A stretch of DNA of 64,000 nucleotides. Origin: Thalassia testudinum (Eukaryota > Streptophyta > Magnoliopsida > Alismatales > Hydrocharitaceae). The position numbers and the translations under genes were made by a program. Location of the stretch: the NCBI GenBank assembly GCA_037157565.1, contig JAZHRO010000039.1, positions 43,710,001 through 43,774,000 of the forward strand, read 5' to 3'. Positions 33,112-43,523 of the stretch are shown here, piece after piece. Each line of letters opens with the position of its first letter. The stretch's first letter is position 1. The notes beneath the pieces were generated by a model. The model had not been told where the DNA came from and did no database searches. It worked only from the letters and a program-made list of their open reading frames with translations.

Positions 33112-33930
33112 GTGATTTTGGGTGCTTAGGTTACCAAGTCCCGCAAACCAAAGGGCAGGCAACGGGGCTGAATATTCCCTAAGCCTTAAACCTGCTACGT
33201 CAGCTTTGCACTTTCCTCAATTGCTTGAGGACTAATCCGGATCTTAACGAATACGTGAGTGTTTAAGCCCTAAAACAAGCCCAAGAGGCCTAAGATCAGC
33301 ACTCATTACTAATCTCCTTATCTCTAGCACTTCAGGACTTAATATTTGTTTTGATTTGGTTTAGAACTTAAGTAGATCCCATAATCAATTGCTATGACTA
33401 TCAATTTTGTTTCTGATTTTTGCTCCTTTTTGACATTCTTTATTTCCTCCTCATTTCCTCCTCAAGAAAGATTTTCAATCATTTCACAAATTTCTCATCC
33501 CTTTCTTCTTCTTCTTCTTTTTTTTTATATGTATATTTTTTTGTGAGAACCTTTCAGGGAATTGAATTTCCATTTCTTTTCACTTTAACACCCCCCCATG
33601 CCTAAGTTTTGCAATGTATTTATTGTAAACTAGGTGGGCATGAATTCAGCTTGGTTCGGCATTTAAAACAGGGTCAAAAGGGTGGGTGAACTGGTCGGGA
33701 TGATTGTTTACAGATGATTTCAAGCTTTGCTATAGGTACCAATGGTGGAGTCGGTTGTTCTAAAGTTGAACCCTCAAGTGTAATAGGAGTGTGGCTCAAA
33801 AGGATGTTCAAAAGGGTCTCGTATTTTTGGAATGGTAGATTGCCTTTCGTTAAGCGCTAAATTCAATGCCTTTAGCTAAGTAGAAGGTGGTCAAGGAGAA
33901 GGGTTGGTCAAATCAGAGGAATTTTTTAGA
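33112..33930 (-). other. NA-1 3' noncoding region, third part
   Basis: Resumes after NA-2 with the GGTGCTTAGGTTACC block and contains the internal polypurine-like tract (about 33590-33606), equivalent to 3875-3891. It extends to the palindrome at the end of the acidic frame. Confidence 0.75.
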
Positions 33931-34424
33931 ACAAGCACCTTGATGAGTGGCCTGGTTGGTCCAACCAGGTGCTTGTTCAGATCAACAGGCTAACGATGTA
34001 GACCAAGCCCAATCAGTCTGGTGGGTTGATGGATGTGAATCAATAAGTTTGGAGCCCACCAGATTCTTTGCGGCTCGGAAAGATGTTGAAATGTGAATCT
34101 AGGGTTTGGCTGAATTGATTCAGCCTCATCAAAGTAGGGGTCCTCAAAAGATAATGGATCTGTGGAAAATGTAGGAACCCTACTGGTGAGATTAGAGAAG
34201 GATCAAATGTGATTATCAGTCTGATCAATGTCCGATTCCCGATCAAGAGATGGAGGTGAATCATATGCAATCGGATCAGAGAGAGGTGAGCTAGAGTTGA
34301 CATTGATTCCGGTGGCAGGTCGAGGTTGGGATCGGATTTGGACAATCTCTATTTGTGGTGTGGCTGCATTAAGGTTTAAATCATCGGCCTCAACATCAGA
34401 ATCAAAGAACGGGTCATGGATGCT
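33930..34424 (-). pseudogene. Acidic frame of NA-1, C-terminal part
   Basis: The reverse complement matches 28230-28700 of NA-2: the DPFFDSD block, QPRPATG, HDSPP-like and SFSEE-like segments can be followed. It ends around the conserved palindrome (33951-33969). It is interrupted at 34425 by a solo LTR whose ATGCT duplication lies inside the coding region. The frame is more decayed than in NA-2. Confidence 0.65.
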
Positions 34425-36447
34425 TGATGGGTCGGCCCGGATAGGTTGTTAATATGATGATTTTATCGTTGAAATGTATATAGTGGTTAACCTAATTAGG
34501 ACCTAACCATCTCTTTACAAAATTTTTAACCTGACCTAATTGATTTTATCTTGTCACTTTTAGGCCTAGGGTCGAACTCAGGGAAGTGGGGTTCAAGTTG
34601 AATTTCTACGTTTTCTTTAAAACGCATCTCTTTCGTTCGTTTATTGTGTTTTTGGTGTTTTTCTTATTTAGGTTTTTTTTCTGGTAATCCTTGTTCTTGA
34701 GGCACACCCTCAAAATTATGTCCTTGGCTTTTAGCCAAAATAGAGTTCCAAAACATGCCTTGCTACTCGCAAGACGAGGTACCTGTAAATCAAAGATTAT
34801 CTTTTCTCTTTTATATTTTTTATCTTTTTACTAAGAAGGAAGCTAACAGACAGAAAGTAAATTTAGTATCTATAGATATATATATTTTTATGTAGTATAT
34901 ATATATAAAGGGGTGGGGGTGGAGGTGGCGATGGAGTGTAGCACCGTGTCGGGTCGATCGTCGTCTAGAGAGACGCAACCAACACGACTATGTGCCGCGT
35001 GGAGTGAGGATGGATGATGGAAGATGTATATGTCCATGCTTTTTGTACGCGTGTATCGGGAAATATCAGCAACTGGTGCAGATATTCCGGCGATACAGCG
35101 TATAGTAAATAACGTGAAAATATATGTACATATGTATAGATATGTATAGATATATGTATATATATATATATATATAGGTGTAGATGTATGTATATATATA
35201 TGTATGTTTATATGTATATAGCTATGTATATATATGTTACTATATATAACTATACTTATAGTGTGTGTGTGTGCGTAAGTGTGAGTGTAGGTGTGTGTAC
35301 GTTGGTGAAGGTGTGTGTGTGTTGGTGTAGTGTGTGCTGTGAGTAAAAAAAAGGGAGAGAGAGAAAGAGAGAGAGGGAGAGAGGGAGAGAGAGCTGAGAG
35401 CGGAGGACACAGAAGGGACGAGTTAAGTCGTCGGTGGATGGCGGCAGACGTCTGGAGTCGCGTCGTCTGCAGGCGGAGGCGGACGTCTGGAAATGGCATC
35501 TGCAGATGGAGGTGATGCGTCTGCAGGCTAAGTGTGAGGGCGAAGAGTGGGTGATGGCGCGGAGGAGCGAACGTGGAGGAGGGTCTGCGGGCGGTCGCGG
35601 AGGGGTGCGGAGGTTGGCAGGGGACGGCGAGAGGGCCTGGCCGGCCGCTGCAGTGCGTGCAGCGGCCGGTTGCGAGTGCAAGGGCGGAGGCGACAGAACG
35701 GAGACGGAGGCGGGGAATGCCCTGCAGGCGTGCGCGAAGGCGGAGAGCGGCTACGGGGAAGGTCGCGGAGGAGGCGGGGGGAGCTGCTGCTGCTGCCGCT
35801 GCCGCGGCTTGGCTGCTGCTGCCGCGGCTTGAAGCTTCGGAGCTTGAAGCGGCAGTAATGGCGTGAGACGAAAAAAATGAAATGAAGGAAGACACCAATC
35901 CCACCAGCTCGTTGAAGAGCTGGGCGGTGGTGTTCCCACTGTGGTGGTGTGCACCACAGTGGGTTCTCCTGCTCGCCGGGTGCCTCCTCGAAGGAGGGCC
36001 GACGTATGGGAGGGGAGGACGGTGGAGGAGAAGGTGGTGGCTGTGGGTTTTTCTTCTGCAGCAGCGTGCTTTCGCGAGGAAGAAGCTGTAGCTTCTTGTA
36101 GAGGAGGAGAGCATGGCGGGGAGTGCGTGGCCGCAGCAGGGAGAGGGCGCGGGAATGGCAGCTGCAGGGAGTGGCGTTGGCAGGGAATGGCATTGCATGC
36201 AACCGTGAGGAGAGAAGAAAAAGAAATAGAAATCAAGTGGAAAAATAAAAAAGAGGTGGATTTTGCAAGGAGGCACTTGAAGAAAAGTGTAAATATGCAA
36301 GCCATTGTTTTAATCTCTTCTTCTCTCAATTAAATGCATGGATGCAAGTGTTTTTACAAATGCAACTATAGAATCATAATATACATAGTTAATGCTAGAA
36401 AATAGCACAAGAAGGCATTATTACAGGCGTGTTTTGAGGTACAAACA
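34425..36447 (-). mobile_element. Solo LTR, 2023 bp, duplication ATGCT
   Basis: TG starts it at 34425 and CA ends it at 36446-36447. ATGCT flanks it at 34420-34424 and 36448-36452. Removing it joins the two halves of the NA-1 acidic frame. A GTCGAACTCAGGGA stretch at about 34571 matches the U5-like part of the minus-oriented LTRs here, suggesting minus orientation. It contains TA/TG repeats (about 35100-35260), a GA-repeat (about 35355-35400) and a GC-rich region. The 470-codon minus-strand frame at 34888-36300 is low-complexity. Confidence 0.85.
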
Positions 36448-37668
36448 ATGCTGAGGTCGTAGATTGACTCATAATCATCTGGAAATAAAGGTTCTCCGAA
36501 ATCAGAGTACGATTCGAAATCATCGGAGAATCCGCGAAAATTAGTTTCTGAACCTGATTCTAGATTGGGATTTCCACCATAGATTAAATCATGATGTATA
36601 GAATCAACAACCTAACTTGGATCTAACCTAATCTCAAATTCCGAGCTTAAAGAGGTGTCCTTATTAGGCATAGGCTCGGGTTCTAGGCTCCTAGGGTAGA
36701 CCCAACCAAATCTTAACTCTTTCAACTCCTCTGTTTCTGTATCGCAAATTAGTGTGATTTTCGATAAATCGATTTGTACCTCTGAGGAGTCTGGAGAGGT
36801 GTAATCATCAAATACAGGCCTAGAATCATGATCCAGATCTAAATATGATTCTCATTAAATTGGGCCTCTTGATCATCCCAAATAGGCTCAGATCTAGATT
36901 CTAGGTCTGGGTAGGGAATGGGTCACTAGAATCTGGACATGGTTCTATTGGGATGTCAGAATCACTCTCGAGGACTACCATAACAGGATAAGGTTCGAGA
37001 ATTACATCCTTGAGAGGTTCTGACTCAAGCTCATCATAGGTGTTTGGGAAATCAAGGCATGATGGACCGGCTTCATGGCTCTCTAGGGCTGGTTCAAAAT
37101 TGGGAATAGCTGCAATTGGATCCTCCCAACCCATATTTTGATCAAGTATGTCGTTCTGCACAAAGTTTGAATCTGATTCCATTTGGGTTGGGGGTTCACA
37201 ACAACCTTGATTTTCTAACCCAGGCTCTGGAAAGTCATATTGATCTTCAACCTTGCTCCAAGATGTCTTATCAATTTTTGAGTGGGTATATGGATATTTT
37301 TGATTGATGGCCTATTTCAACAGATTTATCAAATTCTCCTATTTCTCAAGGTCATCTTGGTGCATTTCCCAAAGTAGTGGATTTGTCATACATTGGAGAT
37401 ACTCAACATTATGCAATCTCTCTAATTCAATGTATTCTATCATGAGAATATCCCAGGTTGAACCATTTATCATTTGTGTCAACATGAGTTGGGTACGATT
37501 CACAATGAAGCTTGTTGTTTCTTGTACATTAACCTAAATGTTCCTAGATGGATTTGAGGTTTTGTAATCCTCATCATGATGTTTAATAGCAGCCTTGATC
37601 ATTTTTTCTTTCATGCTCATTTGGGATTCAGGTTTTCTAAACAATCTTCCTAAATTGTCAGGTTGCAT
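36448..37668 (-). pseudogene. Acidic frame of NA-1, N-terminal and central part
   Basis: Read from ATG at 37666-37668, MQPDNLGRLFRKPESQMSM opens a frame that continues for more than 200 codons with three TAG stops and no frameshift. It reaches SDSDIPIEPCPDSSDP (near 36940), which matches SDIPVEPNLDSSDP in NA-2. The about 150 N-terminal codons are not acidic and contain MINGSTWDILMIEYIELERL. They are missing from NA-2. Past about 36900 the frame shifts several times before the solo LTR. The function is unknown, and I see no known domain. Confidence 0.65.
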
Positions 37669-38235
37669 TTTCAAATCAGGTGGTGGATTACGATGTAGAA
37701 TCAAACTCAGGTCCAGATTGAATTAATTAGATCAGATCAGATTTTCCCCAAGAAGATTAATTCTAATGGAGGCCTCTAGGTCAAAAACCTAGGGACCTTT
37801 CCTGTGTATGTGCTCTAGAGAATAGATGAGGGACTGGATATGAATTGGACCCAATTAAGGCACCCAAAGATTTTTGGATGACTAAGGTTGTTTCGAGGTA
37901 GATGATACCTCTGAATCAGAAATCCACACACCCGAGAATTACTTGGGCAGCTAGGAAGGGAGAGCCCCGCAAAGACCCCTATATGGTAGAGCGTTCCCAC
38001 GGGTTATAGGGTTTCCCCCACTCAAGCTTCGTTGTCACTGCGGTTCGAAGTAGACCAGAATGTATGAATTGAGACCTTAAGTCTACCAATTTTAGTCCTA
38101 ATTTGTGCCTTGCATTTCACTTCATTAAGAAGTTGATTCAATTTGTGACCTAATTTGAAAGTTGGTTGACCCACAAAGTGGACCAACTTCACCCACAAAT
38201 TTGGAGGTTTTAGATGTTTAATGAAGTTAGCCAAC
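37669..38235 (-). other. 5' leader of NA-1, truncated
   Basis: About 37840-38170 matches 9890-10240 of the Athila-like element in block order and spacing. The LTR-proximal half of the leader, the primer-binding site and the 5' LTR are absent. CACTA-derived sequence is recognised again by about 38320. Confidence 0.7.
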
Positions 38236-38347
38236 TTCCATTTGAATAACTTGCATTTACTTTGAGTTGCAAATATGCAATTCCTTGTGGTTTATTTTTG
38301 CACTTTTTTCTATTAATGTGGGGTGTGACCACTTTAATTTTAATATG

Positions 38348-38588
38348 CAGGTTTATAGAGAAACCTCCAAATTTAAGGGGAAACTTTGTCGAAATTACTC
38401 CCCATTGCTAAGTCGTAAATTACTTATATATTTGAAAGTTTATTATAACTTCAGAAATATATAATGAATATAAGTAATGTTTACGCAGTTAAAGTAAGAA
38501 AAGGACGAGGGAAGACAAAGAATCTAGACCTCCAGCGTGTCCCCGAGGGCCTGAGAATAACGATCAGGCTTAGAACCATAAGGGAGGC
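38348..38588 (+). pseudogene. tnpA-like CACTA gene, 5' part
   Basis: After a region matching 15880-15950 of the CACTA 5' part, the frame containing KVRKGRGKTKNLDLQRVPEG (from 38464) begins a Transposase_24-like (Ptta/En/Spm) protein. Related proteins open with the same RGKTK-type motif. The exon is cut at 38588 by a solo LTR and resumes at 41317 in the same frame. This family binds subterminal repeats in En/Spm. Confidence 0.7.
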
Positions 38589-41316
38589 TATTACGACCCG
38601 ATTCTTGAATCCCTACAGGACACGAGAATCGGACCGACTCGACTGATCCCAAGACCCAGTCGTCCAACGAGAAAGTAACCATAAACCAGTAAAATAAATC
38701 GCATTCACCATGCAAGTAACTAACAGTAACAAAAGTATAGCAGTAAGGAAAGGAACTACTACAGTACACACCACCACAACAGTAGAAAATTTTAAACAGG
38801 TACAGAAATATGAGGTTTACTATAAAAGAGTACAAGAGTGTAACGAATACTCACTACTACAGAAAATGGGTACAACAAAAGTACAACTGCTGGGCACTAC
38901 TAGGCCCAGCACCCTCCGCAGCTGTAGGCTCTGGCTGCTCAACACATGGACCTGAAAAGGGTGGTAAGTACGACACGTCAGCGAAACGTTGAGTAGAGTG
39001 GCAACCAGCTAGTTAAGAAAAATAGTAAAGGTGGACAAGTAGCTGTTGTTTTTAATTTCTTTCTTTATTTATCTATTTACTCTTTCTTGGTTTATTTCTC
39101 AGATCTTTCTCTTGATCTTGAATGTTCCTCATAGGAACGATCTTGATTACAGTCTTTTCCGAAAAGTAGAAGTAGCACATGGTGCTCTCCTGGCCGGGAG
39201 AGTCCCCCGTGGTGGTCCTACCCTCAGTCAATCACCCCAAGGTCGCTGACAGACGTAACGGTGACTACGGCACGCACAATAAATGCACGGGTAGTTACCC
39301 CACACTGGCACGCGGTCAGTCATTTCCGTTAACTGGTGCACCCAAAGCACAACACGGAACTAGTATAGGGCAGAGCCCTCTCAGTAACAGGGGTCTAACC
39401 CCTCCACAGTAACCGAACAGGGGTCTCGCCCCTCCACAGTTTGCGCACCCTCGCCTGACTACCCTGGTTTACTCAGTGGGCCTCACAAGTCGGTGTAGGA
39501 TGGCTAGCTGAACCCCGGGTCCCGTGGGGTGGCTAGTACTCTCCCTACACTAGCAGCTCTCCCTGGTACTGTGTACACGAGGGCCAGAAAGTCGGTGCAA
39601 AGTGGCCAAACTCACCTCGGTCTTGACCTGAGGGCGGCAAGCTCCCCTCTACACTAAGAGGTAATATGTGCTCCCTTTGGTACCATGTACGCAAGAGGCA
39701 ACACACTTTCCCATTCACTTATCCAGTTCCATTATATTTATTTCCTAGGGTTTATGCTCATGTTTCTCAGGCTAAGCCATACTAGGTTTCATCATTTCAG
39801 GGTTATTCGCATATAGGACGTGTTTCTGACATTCAAACTTTCTTTTCCAATTTATATACATGCAGCTCGTATTTAATTTCAAACAACAGGAATTACATGT
39901 AGCAGTTACTAACAATAGTACTCTACATTTTACAGCCAGCTGTTATCCAATTACAGGCAATTATTATTATTCTATCTACTCATCCAAGACTGCATTCAGG
40001 CATTCAATACAATCGTTCCAGTGTTTCTAGTCTTAGGATTCATGCCATACCCTAGGATCTATCATTCAATCAAGTGTTTCTGGTCCTAGGATTCATGCCA
40101 TACCCTAGGATCTAACATTTATTCCAAACATGCATTTATGTTTTGTAATTAACTAAGGGAAGCCACTCTACCCGCAAAATCAGGAGTAATAGGGACGTGA
40201 TTGGCACGTCCACGTGCCTCCACAACCCCTAAATCCGCAATAGAACGAGGTCCTAACACACGGATCAACCACAACAAACCACTCAGAACATGATAGTACG
40301 CATTCCAACAAGTAGAGGAACTAATATGAGAAGAACAGAATCTTAAACGCGGAAATCGGACCTCAAACGGACCCTAAACGGGTCAAAAACGACGATTCTA
40401 ACTCAAATCAGATGTCTAGAACATCTTCCAGACGTCTTAAAAAGGGGTCCAGGTCATACCTCGCTCTGCGCTGCTCTTCAGACATCCAGGGATTTTGCTG
40501 AATTGTCTGGACCTAGTTCCAGACGTCTGACTATCACTCCAGACGTCTGGAGATGCTCTCTGCCGTTTGGTGACTCATCCAGACGTCTGAACCGCATGGG
40601 AGGGCGTATCCAGTGCCTTCCCGAAGCGAATCCGCCACGCGTACACAAAATCTCTCAACACGTCACGCCATGGAGCTTTGGCGGAATGGCCTGCATGGCC
40701 GTTTCCGCAAAAGGAGGAAATACGTACCTCTCAGTCGTCTGGAGCTCCCTCTAGACGTCATCCACGTCGTTCGGATGTAGGTCTAGATGTCTGATTCTGG
40801 GAAAATCCCAGAATCATAGGCTCCTTCAGCTTCTTCCCGCTGTGCGCGAACTTGCCACTTAGCTGCTCGTCTGCTGCTCGAGCTGCAGCAGCACTGGGGG
40901 AAACCTCCCCAGTACAACACTCCTCAGGGCGCATGCCGACCGGCCTCGAACTGCTCCGGCGAGGTCTCTCTCTCATGGCCCACGCGCTCTCTTCTCTTCC
41001 CTCTCGCTGCACTTCTCCTCTCCGCCGCTGTACTCGCTGCAGCTGCTACTCGCTCTCACTCGCTCTCGCGCTAGAGGAAGGAGAAGATGGGTAGGGTGGT
41101 GAACGAGGGAGAGGGGAGAGTATTTGTAAGCACGGGGGGGGTGGGGGAGTTCTGCAAGTCGGCGAGGGGAGGAAGAAAGAGAAGAGGGCGGTTGGGGTGC
41201 AGTCTGCGCGCGGCATGCATGCAGACTCGCGGTCGTACTCACGCAAAAATTTATTTCCAGACGTCTGGACCAACTCCCAGACGTCTTAAAGTGTTTTGAT
41301 GTCACGAGTCTTAATA
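38589..41316 (-). mobile_element. Solo LTR of Tekay type (2728 bp) inside a tnpA-like exon
   Basis: GAGGC flanks it at 38584-38588 and 41317-41321. Its length and sequence correspond to the LTR at 54988-57704 in reverse orientation: TATTACGACCC against the TCATAACA end, GATCCC-AGACCCAGTCGTCCAACGAG-like wording, and GACGTCT repeats near the other end. The termini have decayed (TG to TA, CA to TA). It carries the paired-change hairpin at 40792-40816. Confidence 0.88.
40792..40816 (-). promoter_or_regulatory. LTR hairpin with compensatory changes
   Basis: Arms TGATTCTGGGA and TCCCAGAATCA around AAA. It is the counterpart of 55508-55534 and 63249-63275, with two base pairs changed on both sides. 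Confidence 0.65.
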
Positions 41317-42651
41317 GAGGCAGAGAATTACCTGGGTTTCATCAGTCGAGTGGGCACAATTGTTAAGTCTATTGTGTTCATTTGCTACTTCAACTGGAGG
41401 AAGGTGCCTGCAGAGTTTAAGAGGCAGTTTCTTCGTCGGTTAGAGGTAATTTCATTTATCAAAGTATTTCTTTTATAACTTTATCTTAAAATTATTATAA
41501 AGTAAGATTGACATATCTTTTTTAAAAATTAATGTAGGCAAATTACGATTGGGGTGACATTCCCAATGCCTCCTAATATATCCTTAAGCACGTCGCCAAA
41601 ATCCATAGAGATTGGAGGACGGAGACCAAGAGAAATGTAATAATTTTTAAATATTTACATTTTTATTACATACATAATTTCATATATTATTTCTAATAAT
41701 TTATATTTGGTATTTAGTTTTTCTTGAATTGCAATTCACTCGAGGAGGCAATGGAGAATTATCCTCCTGATGTCATGCCTAACGATTGGAAGAAAGCATG
41801 CGAGCATTGGCTGGATCTAAAGGTGGAGGTTAGTAAATGATTAAAAATTATTTTATTAATTTCATATATCTTAAATTCGTAAAAAATATTATTGTGTATG
41901 TCTACAGGAGCAAGCAAAAAAAAAATAAAGCTAATTGGGCTAAGACTCCACCACAGACTTATTGTTTGAGTCGAAGGAGCATCGAGACTGTCAGGAGCCA
42001 TTATGTAAGTGTTGAAACTACTTTTCAGTTGAATATTACTTAATTTTTAAGTTATCTTAATATAAGTGTATCGTTTTTATATTTTCAGTTCGCTACACAT
42101 GAAGGGATGGAAATGAGGGGGTTGGATATTTACGAGGTCACCCACAGTAAGGTTGCAGCTGAGGGTGCTTGTAAGTGGATTCATGAGTCATATCAGGAGA
42201 AACACGTAAGTTTCTTAAACTCAAAAAATTTATAACTTTGTATATATATTATAATAATATTTTTTAATACATTTAGGAGCAAATGATACAATTAGTACAT
42301 CCCCCTATTGATGAGACCTCTGACAGCATCCACCAGCCTTTGGATCCAGAGGAGGCATTTAGGAGAGTGATGCCATCGGAATATGGTGGTTTCATTTGTA
42401 GTGCTGGGTGGGCACACATGTTATCCACCTGGTGTGGGAGGAAAGGTGCCATCTCATCTAGTGTCGTTGATCAGCTGCATCAAAAGATCGACACACTACA
42501 GGGACGAGAGGAGGAGAGGGAGAAGAGAGAGGTAGAGACAAAGAATAAGATGAATGCCATGGATGATGAGCTTCGGACGCTTCTAACGCTTCTTCTTAAG
42601 AAGGGTCAGTCAGAGCATTCGCCTTCGTCAGATCCCAGCATCTATAGATGA
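41317..42651 (+). pseudogene. tnpA-like CACTA gene, 3' exons
   Basis: The exon resumes with ENYLGFISRVGTIVKS and FNWRKVPAEFKRQFLRRLE up to a GTAATT donor near 41446. Further exons carry NYDWGDIPNAS (about 41537), a decayed exon (about 41719), KANWAKTP-like sequence (about 41930), ATHEGMEMRGLDIYEVTHSK (about 42092) and a last exon ending LLKKGQSEHS (to 42651). The last exon has a Glu/Lys-rich coiled-coil stretch, DQLHQKIDTLQGREEEREK. The order and motifs fit the Transposase_24 (Ptta/En/Spm) family. Stops in the middle exons make it a pseudogene. Confidence 0.8.
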
Positions 42652-42914
42652 GATGACGACGACTCCATGGGTGGTGCAGGTAAGCTCGTGGCATCGGGGC
42701 AGCTGCATTTTGATTTTTATCAATTTCTTTTGTTATGTTTTCTATGTTACCTTTTTTATATAAATATTTCATTTTCAAACTTTTTATATACTAGACTTTA
42801 TATTTATGAAGTATAAACTTCTTTACATTTTTATTACCTAGTTTTCTATAAAAGCAAGCCTTTTAAGTATGTTTAGTAGGTAGTTCTCATCATTTTGTAA
42901 TTTTTTTTAAAGAA

Positions 42915-43523
42915 AGCGCATACATTTGCCGTCGCTTATTCAAATAAGCGACGTCATAGATGTGACGCTAAAAATAATTTTCCTGTCACTTGTCCTAATA
43001 AGCAACGACATATAAGGTTCAAGAGAATCACAATTCCCCTTTTATGTTGTCACTTATTAGGAAAAGTAACAGGAAAACTATTTTTAGCGTCACATCTATG
43101 CCATTACTTATTCAAATAAATGTTGGCAAAACTCTTTTTGTAGTCACTTGTATGCCGTCGCTTTTAAGGAAAAGTAACGGCAAAAATATTTTTATCATCG
43201 CTTATCTAAGCGATGGGAAATTTGCTTAAACGATGGCGAAAATAAAGAAAGGGTGCATAAAGTAATGAAAAAGTGACTGACATATGCCGTTGCTTATGAC
43301 ATAAGCGACGGCAAATACAATTACTGTCGATTTTTAAACAACGTAAAAATATCTAATCCGTCTAATGGTTAAACATTATTTTGACATCGGATATGCTCTC
43401 TAACCGACGGCAAAACGAAATCACGACGATAATAATGGCATCGCTTAATTGTGTCAGTTATTTGGGTTTTGCTGTCGGTTTCCAATTGTCAAACCGACAG
43501 CAAAAATAAAGTATGTTGTAGTG
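42915..43523 (+). repeat. CACTA 3' subterminal repeats and terminus
   Basis: Many copies of AAGCGACGGCAAA and GCCGTCGCTTAT in both orientations, ending in GTTGTAGTG. They mirror 14467-15010. Confidence 0.8.

Larger units (their letters stand above)
21375..38235 (-). mobile_element. NA-1: Athila-derived non-autonomous retrotransposon, 5' truncated, with nested insertions
   Basis: Minus-strand order: leader (37669-38235), acidic frame (37668 down to about 33930), 3' noncoding region, polypurine tract (24022) and 3' LTR (21375-24021). Leader and 3' noncoding region match those of the Athila-like element, but gag-pol is absent. Three insertions break it: solo LTRs at 24646-26304 and 34425-36447 and NA-2 at 26531-33111. 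Without these it is about 6.6 kb. The primer-binding site and 5' LTR are missing at the right end, where CACTA sequence resumes between about 38235 and 38320. Confidence 0.75.
14467..43523 (+). mobile_element. CACTA (En/Spm) DNA transposon with nested insertions, 29 kb
   Basis: Starts CACTACTAGAAAAATGG and ends GTAGTG, flanked on both sides by AT (14465-14466 and 43524-43525). Removing it joins the 77-bp repeat unit without a gap (CCGACG-AT-CCCTTGT). Both ends hold short subterminal repeats with AAGCGACGG cores in both orientations. Inside, on the same strand, are a TNP2-like transposase pseudogene and a tnpA-like gene, the usual pair for En/Spm elements. About 17 kb between them is a truncated retrotransposon with its own insertions, and a solo LTR splits the tnpA-like gene. 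Confidence 0.88.

Noticed and set aside
34888..36300. 470-codon minus-strand frame
   Set aside because: It lies wholly inside a solo LTR and is made of low-complexity and TA/CA/GA repeats. The large overlapping frames on both strands reflect composition.
21370..38315. TCTAT as target duplication of NA-1
   Set aside because: The right end is not an LTR end, and a 5-mer match in AT-rich DNA is easily chance.
41099..41305. Small frames near 41000-41300 as genes
   Set aside because: They lie inside the solo Tekay-type LTR and have no second support.
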